NCBI GenBank assembly: GCA_963377175.1
Contig: CAUJNA010003291.1
Location: forward strand, 533,501 to 597,500
From: Effrenium voratum
Taxonomy: Eukaryota > Sar > Dinophyceae > Suessiales > Symbiodiniaceae
Direction of reading: 5' to 3'
Length of the DNA stretch: 64,000 bases
The stretch's first letter is position 1. Each line of letters begins with the position of its first letter. Below, one piece after another: positions 34,178 to 44,280 of this stretch. Below the pieces are notes generated by a model. It was not told the origin of the DNA. It saw only the letters and a program-made list of their open reading frames with translations, and did no database searches. Position numbers and translations under genes: made by a program.

Positions 34178-34252
34178 GAGTTGGAGGAGCTGACTCGGTT
34201 GTACGGAGAGCTGCAGGCGCACTCCGATCTCTTCCAAAAATCTGCCGAACAG
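34178..34252 (+). CDS. coiled-coil exon candidate g (ELEELTRLYGELQ)
   Basis: GTGCCAG|GAG TTG GAG GAG. Encodes ELEELTRLYGELQAHSDL and stays open to GAACAG. It may instead end at GAGCTGCAG|GC (34216), matching the exon at 31034. Confidence 0.4.
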
Positions 34253-34460
34253 TGCATCTTGGTTTGCGCCATGTTTTTTCAAACAGGGAAATCTTTGGTG
34301 GACTGACAAAGTGAGTGGAGTGCGCCCAAGCTCTTCACATTCAAAGCCCGGCAAAGTGGATCCGAGCCTTGAGACAGGCCCATTGGCTCAAAGTGCTCAG
34401 AGGGAAGAGAGACGCCCGCTTGTTCTCAGCTCAGCTGGGGCACAATCGCCAGCATTCGGT

Positions 34461-34510
34461 GCGGCCGCCTTGGTAGTTCTTTTGTTTGGGTCAGGTTTTG
34501 ATTGTGACTC
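34461..34510. mobile_element. family B element, right-end fragment
   Basis: GCGGCCGCCTT then GGTTTTGATTGTGACTC, the right third of family B. The following base pair completes CTCAG just before the kinase coding sequence, so it could serve as a 3' splice or trans-splice acceptor. Confidence 0.6.
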
Positions 34511-34539
34511 AGCTGAGCCCTCTCAACTCAGCATCGCTC

Positions 34540-35739
34540 ATGGGATACCGGGCTCCCTCGCTATCGGCGCATGGCGAAGCTGCAGTGGTCATCGGCCTCT
34601 CTGGGGCCACTCGGTGCGGCAAGTCTAGGCTCGCTCAGATGCTTGCAGAGGAGCCTTGGGCTTGCAAATCGCTGAAAGGTGCCGTGGTCATCCACCAGGA
34701 TAGCAGCTGGCGGCGCTGTGTCCAAGTTCAGCTCCCGGATGGCACGGAGCGAAAGAGCCAGGACGATCCCTCTTGCACCGACAATGAGAAATTTGTTCGC
34801 GAGATTCGCGAAGCCCGCAGCCGTGCCTGCGCGGTCATTGTTGAGGGCTTTCAGCTGGTTCACTCGGCAGAGGTGCGCGAGCTGCTGACGCACATCTTTC
34901 ACATCGACCTGACCAAGGAGGAGTGCCACAAACGCCGAACCGGCCGATACCATGAGCAGCTCAACCCAAACCCGGTGAGCGCGGAAGAATTCGAGAAGCT
35001 GATATGGCCTGCGCACGAGCGGTACATGGCGGAGAGCATAAGCCCGCTGGGCGATGCTGTGCTGCGCCTAGGGCCACTTCTCAAAGACGAGGACTATAAG
35101 GAGGCCGTGAAGCATGTGCAACAAGTGGCTTTGGCTCCGGTGCTGGTCATCGGTCTCTCTGGGGCCACTCGGAGTGGCAAGTCTAGGCTTGCTCAGATGC
35201 TTGCAAAGGAGCCATGGGCTCGCGCATCGAAGGTCATCGGCCAGGACGAGTACTGGAAGGGAAAGGTCCAGGTCAAGCTGCCGGATGGCACGGAGCGAAA
35301 GAGCCAGGACGATCCCTCTTGCACCGACAACCAAAAGTTTGCTTGCAAGATTCGCGAAACCCGCAGCCGTGCAGCCCTGAACCGTACGCCTGCCCGTTCT
35401 GATCCCAGCATTGTGATTGTTGAGGGCTTTCAGCTGGTTCACTCGGCAGAAGTGCGCGCGCTGCTGACGCACATTTTTCACATCGACCTGGCCAAAGAGG
35501 AGTGCCACAAACGCCGAACCGGCCGATACCATGAGCAGCTCAACCCAAGCGCGGTGAGTGTGGAAGAATTCGAGAAGCTGATATGGCCTGCGCACGAGCA
35601 GTACATGGCAGAGAGCATAAGCCCGCTGGGCGATGCTGTGCTGCGCCTAGGGCCACTTCTCGAAGACAAGGACTATATCGAGGCCTTGAGGCATGTCAAG
35701 TCAACGCTTTTGTGCCCGCGCTTGCCATTCATGGATTGA
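34540..35739 (+). CDS. tandem two-domain nicotinamide-riboside-kinase-like P-loop kinase, intronless
   Basis: 399 residues from the in-frame ATG at 34540 to TGA; the frame is open upstream to the family B end at 34511, so an earlier start is possible. It is two copies of one about 185-residue domain (34588-35145 and 35146-35736) on a 558-bp period, with long identical nucleotide stretches. Each has a Walker A loop (GLSGATRCGKS and GLSGATRSGKS), a VIVEGFQLVHS core, the KEECHKRRTGRYHEQ lid region and LIWPAHERYMAES. This order (GISGxTNSGK, IIEGFLL, EECKRRR, VWPxY) is that of eukaryotic nicotinamide riboside kinases, which phosphorylate NR to NMN in NAD salvage; uridine kinases are more distant. 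After Walker A, copy 2 has GQDEYWKG, like the family QDDF/Y-F/W-K motif, but copy 1 has HQDSSWRR, so copy 1 may be altered. Copy 2 has a 12-residue insert (LNRTPARSDPS region). Lack of introns contrasts with neighbours and suggests retroposition. Confidence 0.8.
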   Translation: MGYRAPSLSAHGEAAVVIGLSGATRCGKSRLAQMLAEEPWACKSLKGAVVIHQDSSWRRCVQVQLPDGTERKSQDDPSCTDNEKFVREIREARSRACAVIVEGFQLVHSAEVRELLTHIFHIDLTKEECHKRRTGRYHEQLNPNPVSAEEFEKLIWPAHERYMAESISPLGDAVLRLGPLLKDEDYKEAVKHVQQVALAPVLVIGLSGATRSGKSRLAQMLAKEPWARASKVIGQDEYWKGKVQVKLPDGTERKSQDDPSCTDNQKFACKIRETRSRAALNRTPARSDPSIVIVEGFQLVHSAEVRALLTHIFHIDLAKEECHKRRTGRYHEQLNPSAVSVEEFEKLIWPAHEQYMAESISPLGDAVLRLGPLLEDKDYIEALRHVKSTLLCPRLPFMD

Positions 35740-36161
35740 AGACGGACATAAAAGAAGGTCGTTGTGTTGTGCAAATCTGCATGTAAATGATGTCCACCAA
35801 ACAGCCCATTGCAATCCTCAAATGCAGGTTAGAAGCTCAGCTTAGGGCATTTGGTTGCCTCCAAAGCCCTTCCAGCTGGGAAGCAGTTGCATACATTTTT
35901 TGCATGCTTCAAAGCCGGCTAGTTCTTTAGCGCTGCAATAAGTCTCCAACGGCGAATGTTCGCGATGAATGCTTGGCGTGCTTGGCCTGCTAAACAAACT
36001 CTGAGTGCAAAAGTGGGTGTGTACTTTTGTTGAGGGAACCCCTTTTGGTTTGTTTTGAGGGAAAACCAAAAGGCAAACCACCATTCTGAGGCTGCCCTAA
36101 TTTCCCTAATTTTAGGACAACGCCAGTCAGTTGCACATCAGGAAAAAACAACGTGCGCCAG

Positions 36162-36215
36162 GCCTCCTTGCAAGAAGAGACCTCGCTGAGAGCAAGAGCA
36201 GAGGCTAGTGTCTAA
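36162..36215 (+). CDS. short terminal exon candidate (ASLQEETSLRARAEASV)
   Basis: GTGCGCCAG|GCC TCC TTG CAA GAA GAG ... GTC TAA. Encodes ASLQEETSLRARAEASV and stops. Composition fits the coiled-coil series; it could be its last exon. Confidence 0.3.
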   Translation, partial: ASLQEETSLRARAEASV

Positions 36216-36259
36216 CGCGTGAGTTGCAGCTTGTGCCTTTCAAAGACATGGGTGACCTC

Positions 36260-36363
36260 ATGGGTGGCTCAAAATTACACGGCTGGGGTTACGCAGATTT
36301 TAGTCTACCTTTCTATTTACCAGGCTTCCATTTTGGACCCCCATTTTTGAGCCACACCCACAT
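36260..36363. mobile_element. TIR element family G, copy 3
   Basis: ATGGGTGGCTCAAAATTA to TTTTTGAGCCACACCCACAT. Interior AGATTTTAGTCTACCT and TATTTACCAGGCTTCCA as in other copies. Confidence 0.7.
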
Positions 36364-36692
36364 TTGTGCCCGAAGCTTGCTGTTTAGCGGAAAGTCTCAA
36401 GCGAGGCAAGGCCCCGTGCACAGCGCAGCATGAATAATAGGGAACGCCCTGAAAATAGGTTGGTGGACATTCGAATCCCTTGGATGTGTCCACCAAAGTG
36501 TCCAACTAAAGAGCAATGAATGGGCTCGATGCTGCCAGCATCGGGAACTCTGTTGCGCTTCCCCACCTTTCCCTCTTTCCCCTGCATGGGAACAGGGAGA
36601 TCAACATACGACATATGTGCCATGGCCAAAAGACCGGTTCCTTTACTTGAAGTTAACAGGGATGGTCATCCACCTGGTAGTAAGGATCCTTA

Positions 36693-36804
36693 CATGGTTG
36701 TCGTTGGGAAACATTTTACATTTTTGCTTGTTGTGGTTTAGTAGGGAATCCCCACTTAACTGCTAGAAATTGAAGTTTTGGCTCCCCTTCCAACCTCAAC
36801 CAAG
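36693..36804. mobile_element. TIR element family E, copy 2
   Basis: CATGGTTGTCGTTGGGAAAC to CCTTCCAACCTCAACCAAG, interior TTGCTTGTTGTGGTTTAG. Confidence 0.75.
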
Positions 36805-37129
36805 TTAACTTAATCACCCTTTTAATTCTTCGTGTTTCGGGAGCCATGACCCGATCGGCCATAGGAGTTTCTGACCATGGCTCATATGGTGCCCCATGCG
36901 CAACTCGGCCAGGAGCAGCTCGAGGCTCCCAAGACGAACAGTTCGCATCCGGCAGATTCGAAGATGTTGGGGGGGTATTCATCACGCTCCTGTGTGCAGG
37001 GATTCGGTGTTGGAGCAACGTTCATTTGTTGGACTCTTCAGTTAAAAGTTAGGGGAATTGCGAACTCAAGCCCCTTGAGTTGCGAGTTGCCGACTTGTGG
37101 TCTTCCCTTCTGACTTGGTTTCCCACTAC

Positions 37130-37222
37130 ACCAAAGTATGGGTGTGTCTCTTTTTAGACGCCCCCAAACAAACAATGGTGATGTTCCTTTTGGTTTAATT
37201 TGGTTTCCCTTTAAAACCACAA
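37130..37222. repeat. family K related element
   Basis: TATGGGTGTGTCTCTTTTTAG then CCTTTTGGTTTAATTTGG and TTTCCCTTTAAAACCAC; the last block is the reverse complement of the family K core. Confidence 0.5.
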
Positions 37223-37723
37223 ACGATCAGGACTACCCTCCACAAAAGACACGTCACGGCGGCCCCTTTCATGGATAGTGGGCCAAGACTTTGTTCAGGG
37301 AGCGCAGTGTGACCCCCATGTTGGCTTCGACCGGTGGGAGGCACAATGAGGTCGGGCTATCGCTTGTGTCGGAAGTTGGCGCGCTCATTTTTTTCCCCGA
37401 CTTTGGCTCTCTTACGCTTGGCCTCAAAGATGAAGAGCCACCAGACTGTGGCACAGACGAGAACACGAGAACACGAGGATTGCCAAAAGTGGGGCAAGAC
37501 GACAACTTGAATACCCGGGGTCTATACATCTGTCTATTTTCTTGCGAGCTCACCTGGGGCGTAACGAGCTCACCACGATAAAGGTGCCTTACTTGGGCAT
37601 CTCTTAAATCTGTTTTTGGAATTCTAGTCAAAATATGCAGCTAGTTGTAGGTTGTGCTGCCTTTCCAGACCATCAACACCCAGCCTGAGTCTGCTTCGGG
37701 AGGGGTTGCTATCGCAGATACAT

Positions 37724-37862
37724 GTGATAACCCCATATTAATCAACCCCTGTTTATTAATAGGGGGGGCTCCCTGGGTTTAGTGGGGAATTGTCCTTTTT
37801 GGAGGGGAACATCCCCCACCCCGCTTTTTAAACTGGAAGTTGATTAATATGGAGTCAACATT
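37724..37862. mobile_element. TIR element family A, copy 5, diverged
   Basis: TGATAACCCCATATTAATCAA to TTGATTAATATGGAGTCAACAT. TACATG lies directly outside both ends (37719 and 37862), a possible target duplication. Confidence 0.7.
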
Positions 37863-38084
37863 ACATGCCACAAACCTGCCACCAGCTTTTGGGATGTTCG
37901 GAGCTGCTTAGCCGGGCTTTCCGCGTGAGGCGTGCGCCGAGCGGCCGGAAGTCGCGAGGCGCCTGTTGCGCGTCTGCCTTGGGAGTGTGTGCCATCCGCT
38001 CCGAACCCGAGAAGGCAAAAGTTGCTCTCGAAGTGCTCAAGCCTTGCTGGAAACAGTTGGAGGGTCACCGCCGCAACCTACTAG

Positions 38085-38086
38085 GA

Positions 38087-38118
<32 letters not shown>

Positions 38119-38120
38119 AA
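38085..38120. repeat. (GA)n microsatellite
   Basis: GAGAGA run with one T interruption, next to a family D copy. Confidence 0.9.
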
Positions 38121-38130
38121 AACACTTGGA

Positions 38131-38228
38131 CTCAGTTGCCCAAAGCCGACCTTTTAACCTTTTGGTTTCCAATTTTGGTCTATCTGTAGTAAAGGCCCCA
38201 AAAGGTTAACCTTTTAGTTCCAGGTCCT
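38131..38228. mobile_element. family D element, right end truncated
   Basis: CTCAGTTGCCCAAAGCCGACC to CCAGGTCCTTC; the GGGCAAGTGAG end is gone. Confidence 0.65.
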
Positions 38229-38717
38229 TCTCGCCTTTCTTAAGCTGAAGTGTGCTGCGCTTTTGCGAGTTTGTCGTTAAGGAGTCAAGGAGTAGGGATG
38301 AGTTGCTGGCCAAAGGTGCCAGGTGAGAGAAGGGACTCTATTCTAGTGTTCGCGCAATGCAGATGCAAGCTGGCCAGATTTTTGTCCATGTCCCTGCAGG
38401 CAAAGTGAGACTCCAGTGCAGGAGGAGAAATCGCTCATGCATGCCACATCTGCAGAGGTCCAGCCCTGGCACACCGTTGGGTCCACAGGTTTCACAGCCT
38501 CATGTGGTCAGGCAAGCACTGGCTCAGCAGAAGAGCTTCCAGCTGGCCTATGGCCAAACTGATCCCAACTGCGGCCCTTGGTGTGCCATTCCAATCTTTG
38601 AGCTGCAGGAGCTGCCGGCCGAGAGGCACCACCACGGAAGGGAGTTGAGTCGCTTTGTTGTTGTTTTTTGGCGCTGCATCAGCCCCGAGCCCGGTTTTGT
38701 GTCGGGCTTTTTGAAAC

Positions 38718-38833
38718 TCTCAGTTGTTCAAAGCGAATCGACCTTTTGACCTTTTGGTTCTCCTTTTTGGTCTAGTTTTAGTCATGAGCCCAAAAGGTTA
38801 ACCTTGTATTTCTGGGTCCTTTGGGCAAGTGAG
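38718..38833. mobile_element. TIR element family D, copy 3
   Basis: CTCAGTTGTTCAAAGCGAATC to CCTTTGGGCAAGTGAG, almost identical to the copy at 32433, implying recent spread. Confidence 0.8.
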
Positions 38834-39800
38834 AACTCGATGTGCCTGGATCCCGTCCTGCGAAAGGGTGAGGTGTCCTTGCCGTAGCCGTGCTTTCGGC
38901 AGGCTCGATGAGGCTGGACCTGATCCGTGCAATCGCTCAGATTGGCATTCCGCGTTTTGCCAGGCAGTAGTCTTACGGGAAGTGACGCTGAACGCTGTGG
39001 GAGAAAGTTGGGGTTTCCGGCCATTAGCATCCTTTAAATGTCCCGTATGAAATGGGTGTGGTTGACCTCCCTACGGATGATCCAGCTATGTGAACCCGAA
39101 TATCTATATATATATGTATATATATATATAATATACACCTTGAACATGAAGTCAAGTGGCTTGAACAGCCCTCCTTGGAGCGCGGTCTTGGCTCTAGTGT
39201 CGGGGAGAGCCATGGCTGCCAACTTGACGTGCAGGCGCCTCTGCGTAATGGGAATGTGGGTGTGCGTGTTTGTTGAGGGTGCTATTTGTGGCTTGGGCGT
39301 AAAGTGAAGCCAGAACGAAGCTGTTGCGGGGGTATTGCCTCAGTTTAAGAATTGTTCCGCTGCAAAAGGCCGGCGGATACACCAAAACAGTGATGTTTAG
39401 GACTCACATCAGCAGTACCTCGTATGCTCCCCTTGACAAGTTTGTTGATTGCGCTTAGGGTGTTGAGCAACATCAAATGCTGTTTGTTTGCCCAGATAAT
39501 AAAAGGCCGCCTGGATTGCACTTGCTTTTGCCATGTGCGATTCATAGCTGACCTCGCTCGCATGCCGTGCTTGTTGCCTGTCGCCCTTTTTGAGCAGACG
39601 TTCGAAAAAGCGGTTCCCATTTCTCATGCCAAGAAGCATGGCGTGACCTGGTGATTTGGCTGAAAACGGGTGCACTCAGGCCCGAGGTTTGCGCCATCTT
39701 TTCGCGAGGGCAAAGAAGTGGCAAAGATTTGGCCATGCCTTGGGCCATGCCGGAAGGTCGCGCTTTAGAATTCCTGGACCGTTTGGCCAGGTGCTGCATT

Positions 39801-39885
39801 TTCATTTGGAAGATGGGAAGGAGTCACCAAGATTTGCCCATTTTCATTTGGAATATGGGAACGAGTCACCCAAGAATTGCCCTGG
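39801..39885. repeat. 42-bp tandem duplication
   Basis: CATTTTCATTTGGAAGATGG and CATTTTCATTTGGAATATGG head consecutive units, each followed by GAGTCACC. Confidence 0.75.
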
Positions 39886-40721
39886 ACTCATTAGAAGGAT
39901 CGGGGCACGTAAGGAACACCTTCTTCGACATTCCGGACGTGCGCGAAGTCCCGGAGGGACCTGCTACTTGCCCACCTGCCAGCGATGGATGGTGGTCACG
40001 CAAAGCTGCGCCTGGACAGAAATAGGACCTCAGCATCCAACAGACTGGGCTGAAGCCGAAAGGATGCCAAATCCGGCCAAAAAGGATCCAAAGGAAGCAC
40101 CAAATGCAGGCAGGTCATGGTACAGATGGTGGCTTGCCAGTCCAACCCGCATGCTAGAGTTGTTTGATTTCACGTGTGTGGACCAGAAATCCCTCCATTT
40201 CGAGAGCAACTCAGGCAACGCGCCCAAAAATTTCATGTGACCGCTCAAGTCTCAGCTGAAACCCTGCGGCTTGACCATTACACACGCTGAGCAATGACCT
40301 TTGCTTGGCTGTAAGGATCCTGCGTTGGAAAGGCAACATCTCACTAAAAACGCGACAGCCTAGCCTGGCCGTGCACAGTGAGCTCCTCCTTTACAAAACG
40401 TTCGTGCCAGGCAGGTGCTTGAGTGACACAACAACAAAGCGCTACCGGGCGTGCCAAGTTAATCATACTCAAATGGCATTCAAGAAATGCGGGGCTGCGA
40501 GATGAGGCCAGCACTCATGTGTTGCGCTCTTTGCTTGAATGACTTGCGTTCAATGTTGTTGTCGTGTTTCACTGCTATGGATTAGCTGGACGGTTTGGAT
40601 TGGTCTGTGACTTGCTAGTGGTACGCTTCATCGTAACATGCGTGTATTGTTTTCTCATGCTCATTGGCCCCCCAGGTCGCCAGACGCCTTTTTTCACATT
40701 TGGTTTTTCCTCGCGACTGAG

Positions 40722-41468
40722 GAAGTGGAGTCAGTGTCTACAAGGGAGAGCTTCCCTCCAAGCCCGTGCCCATTGCTGGAGATACCGACCGACGACAAGA
40801 GCCAGATCATCGAAACTCCCAGCTGGTTTGGGGAGTCCCCCATGCCCTTGTGCACCCCAAATTGGCTGGATGCGATACCTCAGGCCTCGCCCCCCATTCT
40901 GAGCACGCCCGATTGGCTGGACGTGCCACTGAAGGCGCCCGTCTTTGATCCGCGTGCCTTTCCAAAGTTCCCACCCCAGGTGCCAAGCAGCGGCTCCCAA
41001 GAGCGAACCCCCATCACAGACAGCAGCGCGGCCCGGCGCACGCCGGACCCATTCGAAGACACCCCCAGCCCGGACCAGAATGTCGCCTCCGGATCCCCCA
41101 GCCGATTTGGGCGGTTGTTGGCGGGTGCAGTGGCAGATGCGGAAGCCCAGGACCGATCTCCAAATAAGGACGCCTCGGAGAGGTCGCCGCCAAATTTTGA
41201 GAGAAAGGACTGGGCCCCGCAGAAACCGCTACTAGCAACCCCCGCGCCACACGCCCAGAGCATCTCAAGTATGCCTCCACAAAATCCCATGCATCGCGGC
41301 TTTGGCATCGTCGGGCCACCTCCCATGCCGACCGTGTTGCTTGGCAGCACTGTTTTTTTCATGCTGCGAGCATTCGCTTGGCTTAGCATAAGTTTGCACC
41401 TGCCACTGGTTTCTAGCAACTGGTTGGCCGGCTCTAGCCCTCTTAAGATGTGTGCAGGTGTTCAATGA
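40722..41468 (+). CDS. Pro/Ser-rich protein with TPxWL repeats, last two exons
   Basis: A long exon (40722 to about 41343) after the acceptor CGACTGAG, with high GC third positions. It has three spaced copies of a (T)PxWL/F motif (ETPSWFGESP, CTPNWLDAIP, STPDWLDVP), then a low-complexity part rich in P, S, D, E and R (RTPDPFEDTPSPDQN, SPSRFGRLLAG) and a Met/Pro-rich end (GPPPMPTVLL). A GC donor at 41344 (CTTG|GCAGCAC) and the acceptor at 41457 (GTGCAG) would end the protein as LLGVQ at TGA 41466-41468; another phase at the same acceptor would run to 41522. No family recognised; likely disordered with short linear motifs. 5' exons not found. Confidence 0.5.
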   Translation, partial: EVESVSTRESFPPSPCPLLEIPTDDKSQIIETPSWFGESPMPLCTPNWLDAIPQASPPILSTPDWLDVPLKAPVFDPRAFPKFPPQVPSSGSQERTPITDSSAARRTPDPFEDTPSPDQNVASGSPSRFGRLLAGAVADAEAQDRSPNKDASERSPPNFERKDWAPQKPLLATPAPHAQSISSMPPQNPMHRGFGIVGPPPMPTVLLGSTVFFMLRAFAWLSISLHLPLVSSNWLAGSSPLKMCAGVQ

Positions 41469-42197
41469 AGCCTCTCAAGAGCCATGGCTTCTAAAATTTA
41501 GGACTCCTCGGTTGGTTGCATGACAAGAAAAATCTACGCAACATGTGGCGGTCCCTTTTCACCCCTTGGCCAGAAGGTCCGCATTCCAGTGAATCGGGGA
41601 GTCGGGGTTCGAAACCTGCGAACTGTCCAACTGGAACCCGAACATTTCCCTGGAAGACTATTCGGCGACAGCGTAAAACGATTCACCGAATGTCAACTCC
41701 GAAACGAAAAGAGGAAGGGACCTCCTGTGCATTGCGAGCAGTTCTGTATTTGCCCGACCCAGCGCAGGGCGAGTCACCGAATGTCAACTGAATTGCGAGC
41801 GGTTTTTTTGTTTGGCCCGACCGCGGCGCGACATCTTGACATCCCAGGCCTGGCGCGTATCCTTTGGATGGAGCTTATGAACCAGGCGCCAAGAAAAGCC
41901 AGTTCGATCAGTGCGTGACAACACCCCGGGATTTGGAGAGCCAGTAGAGCACAGAAACCGGGGGCCTAGCCAGTCAGATCCGGTTTTTCAGTGGTGGAAG
42001 CTTTCTTGGTGGCGGAAGCTTTCTTGGGGCTGTTTTAGTGCCACTAAATTTTAAAGCCCAATGGTCGGAATCAAAAGCGCTTCTTGCCGCGCTTGACCCT
42101 TAGCTTGTCACATTTCTTGGGCGGAGAGGTGGAAAGATAGGAATTGAGGCCTGGCACCGCCCCATGCCCAAGGGACTTAACGGTAACCCCCTCAGTT

Positions 42198-42284
42198 GGT
42201 GGCTTGGATTGCCGCCTTGGGGATTTTGAGAATTCTGGGATTCAGAGAGTTCATGGGGTTCACCAAACCACCAATCCAAACCAA
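42198..42284. mobile_element. TIR element family L, copy 1
   Basis: GGTGGCTTGGATTG at the left is inverted as CAATCCAAACCAAC at the right. Similar TTTGGATTGG/CCAATCCAAA pairs occur at about 6726-6815, 12198-12290 and 51680-51765. Confidence 0.55.
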
Positions 42285-42833
42285 CAAACAACGAGGGAAG
42301 CTGAAATACCCCCGCGAGAAGTTAGTTGAACCCCTCCGTGCCATTGAAAAGTTGCACGTTCATGGAACGTTCAAGCTAGCCCGTTGCTTCGGGCTTGTTG
42401 CCAAAAGTCAAAACAAAACAAGAAAACGGGGGGGAAACGGCCATTGATGTTGGTTGCTCTTAGCAAAAGCGGTAAAACCGTTTGTGGCCCAAACAAAACA
42501 CGGCCCTTGGCCTTTGAACCCCCCCTCTTCTTCAGAACCTCCCGAGGCCTTGGGCTGTGGCAGGCCTTTGGGGAGGCAGGATGGGCGCGCGCGCGCCATC
42601 CATGCGATTTGGGCGTCCTGGTTTCGGGAATCCGATCCAAAAGCAGTTGGTGTGGGAACAACCTGTTTTTTTTTTTTTTGGGAGGGGGGGGTTGGAATCT
42701 GAAGGCAGCCCGCCAGGTTGAGGTCCAAATGCCTCGCACACAAATTGCACGCCGCGTTTGGCGTGCCATAAAGGAAACTAGGGGATGGATTTCATCAGAT
42801 TTCTCGAGATTCGGCACAATCTGGGACCCGTGT

Positions 42834-42966
42834 GAGTCACAATCAAAACCTGGGTAAGTGAAGGTTAGTAAGGGACGATCTGAGCCATAAGTAGCTGCAG
42901 CCGCCTTCTTAGCTCTTTACATGGTTCTGGGTCAACCATTTTTGTACCGGGTTTTGATTGCGACTC
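42834..42966. mobile_element. TIR element family B, copy 2
   Basis: GAGTCACAATCAAAACC to GGTTTTGATTGCGACTC, preceded by GT so that the left edge reads GTGAGTC, a donor-like sequence. Confidence 0.8.
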
Positions 42967-43176
42967 ATGTTTGCTGCCTTAGGTCATGTGTTTGCCGCTG
43001 CTTTTGAAGCATGGATGGGACTCTCAAAGCAAGCCAGGGCTGCTTTTCTGTTTTTGGCCGGCGCTGGCCAGAGCTGAGTTTGGGTCATCTCACTCCCCGA
43101 GTTCCGGGACTCGGACTCGGACGTTTTCGTCACTCTTTGTGTTTGGACTATGGACAGTGGTGTACACAACTCTGGG

Positions 43177-43307
43177 AGTACCTTCCCCCATTCTTATTTC
43201 TTGCCATGGGATCATAAAAATCTTGAAAGTCAACCTCCGGAGACCCAGGGAGAGGCTGGCGCTGCTTTACCCAGGGATCGTTGAAAGGAAGGGGGAATCA
43301 ACCACTA
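43177..43307. mobile_element. family F element, diverged
   Basis: GGGAGTACCTTCCCCCATTC to GGGGGAATCAACCACTAGG, inverted ends; interior strongly diverged. Confidence 0.5.
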
Positions 43308-43538
43308 GGCAAGAGTGTGGTCACTTTTTTGTTTGGCCAATCCACTGGATCGGAAGCGAGTTTCGTAAAGAGTTGGCAGATTGCCATTGCACCGTCCGAG
43401 TGCATGTACTGACACCTTCAACAGCTCCACCTTGCGACTGCTTGGAGCCTCAAATTTCCGAAAGTGCGGGGGTTTCGCGGTCCATCGTTGTTTTTAGGGG
43501 ACCCCCAAAAGTGGGTGTCTTTCCTTGTCGTTGTGCAA

Positions 43539-43562
43539 CCCCCCCCCAAAAAAAAAAAAAAA
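43539..43562. repeat. poly(C)-poly(A) junction, C9A15
   Basis: Nine C then fifteen A, followed by CGGACAGACCCAG; the phrase GGACAGACCCAG also follows an A run near 60278. Confidence 0.9.
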
Positions 43563-43698
43563 CGGACAGACCCAGCTGCGGCCGAAGAAAAAACATGTCC
43601 AAGGCACTCATCACCGGTCAGGCGGGAGAGCGGTTTTTGTTCGGTCGAAGGAGTCGATGTGATGCCCCGAGCGAAGTAGCTGGCTTGGTCTTGGGACA

Positions 43699-43801
43699 CT
43701 CACGTCCTGAGTTCCTGGACATTAAACAGTTTTTGGGAAGACCATTTTAGTGGCAAACAAGAAGTGTGGACTTGTTTTAAGTCATCAACTCAGGAAGTGA
43801 G
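43699..43801. mobile_element. TIR element family Q, copy 2
   Basis: CTCACGTCCTGAGTTCCTGG to CAACTCAGGAAGTGAG, inverted ends. Confidence 0.7.
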
Positions 43802-44082
43802 GACATGTGCGTTTGTCTCAAAACAGAAGACCCAACAAAATGGCTGTTTTCCTTTTGGTGTCCATTTCAACCAACCCCGAAAAATACCATACATGCGGAA
43901 CCCGTCGGGAGCCGGCAGGTTTTCTCCTATGCGAGTGCTTTCTACTACATGACATCTTTTCACGACTTGCCGTGCTTTGCGAGAATGCGACAGCGTCTTG
44001 TTCTCATGGCAGACTTAGCGCCAGTGTCAGAGTGGGCTTTGGCTTGTAGATTTTGTTGCATTCAGAAATTCTGCCCCTGGCA

Positions 44083-44163
44083 GAAACAATGAAACATGGA
44101 ACATTGGCCATGAAGCAATGAAATTCTGCCCCTAGCTCCATGAAACAATGAAACATTGGCCCG
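44083..44163. repeat. tandem duplication, about 45-55 bp unit
   Basis: AAATTCTGCCCCT, CAATGAAACAT and AACATTGGCC each occur twice in order. Confidence 0.6.
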
Positions 44164-44204
44164 GCTTCAGCAGGAGTCACCCGACAAGGGCCCACGGAGT
44201 ATGG

Positions 44205-44280
44205 GTGGTCTGATTCCCAACTAAAGCCAGAATCGGACACCCCATCAATAAACTGAGGTTGATCAAGTATGGGGTCAATT
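44205..44280. repeat. family A-like remnant
   Basis: GGTCTGATTCCCAACTAAAG, GGACACCCCATCAATAAAC and GTATGGGGTCAATTG correspond to the right half of family A. Confidence 0.4.

Larger units (their letters stand above)
36216..40721. other. mostly repeat mosaic between the tandem kinase and the Pro-rich gene
   Basis: Holds elements of families G, E, K, A and D. Two weak exon candidates: 37998-38060 (PEKAKVALEVLKPCWKQLE) and 38420-38650 (QQKSFQLAYGQTDPNCG, IFELQELPAER). Neither has a recognisable family. The long frames at 39651-40240 overlap each other and are not called. Confidence 0.4.

Noticed and set aside
34380..34393. CCATTGGCTCAAAG as a relict dinoflagellate spliced leader upstream of the tandem kinase
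   Set aside because: Missing two central T residues and with an extra A compared with the known leader ending CCATTTTGGCTCAAG; weak similarity also occurs by chance at 56921 and 63667.
38875..38900. CCGTAGCC start resembling the spliced-leader 5' end
   Set aside because: Only the first eight bases match; no SL RNA gene structure or donor follows.
41590..41640. GGGGTTCGAAACC as a tRNA T-arm
   Set aside because: No acceptor stem, D-arm or anticodon arm can be drawn around it.
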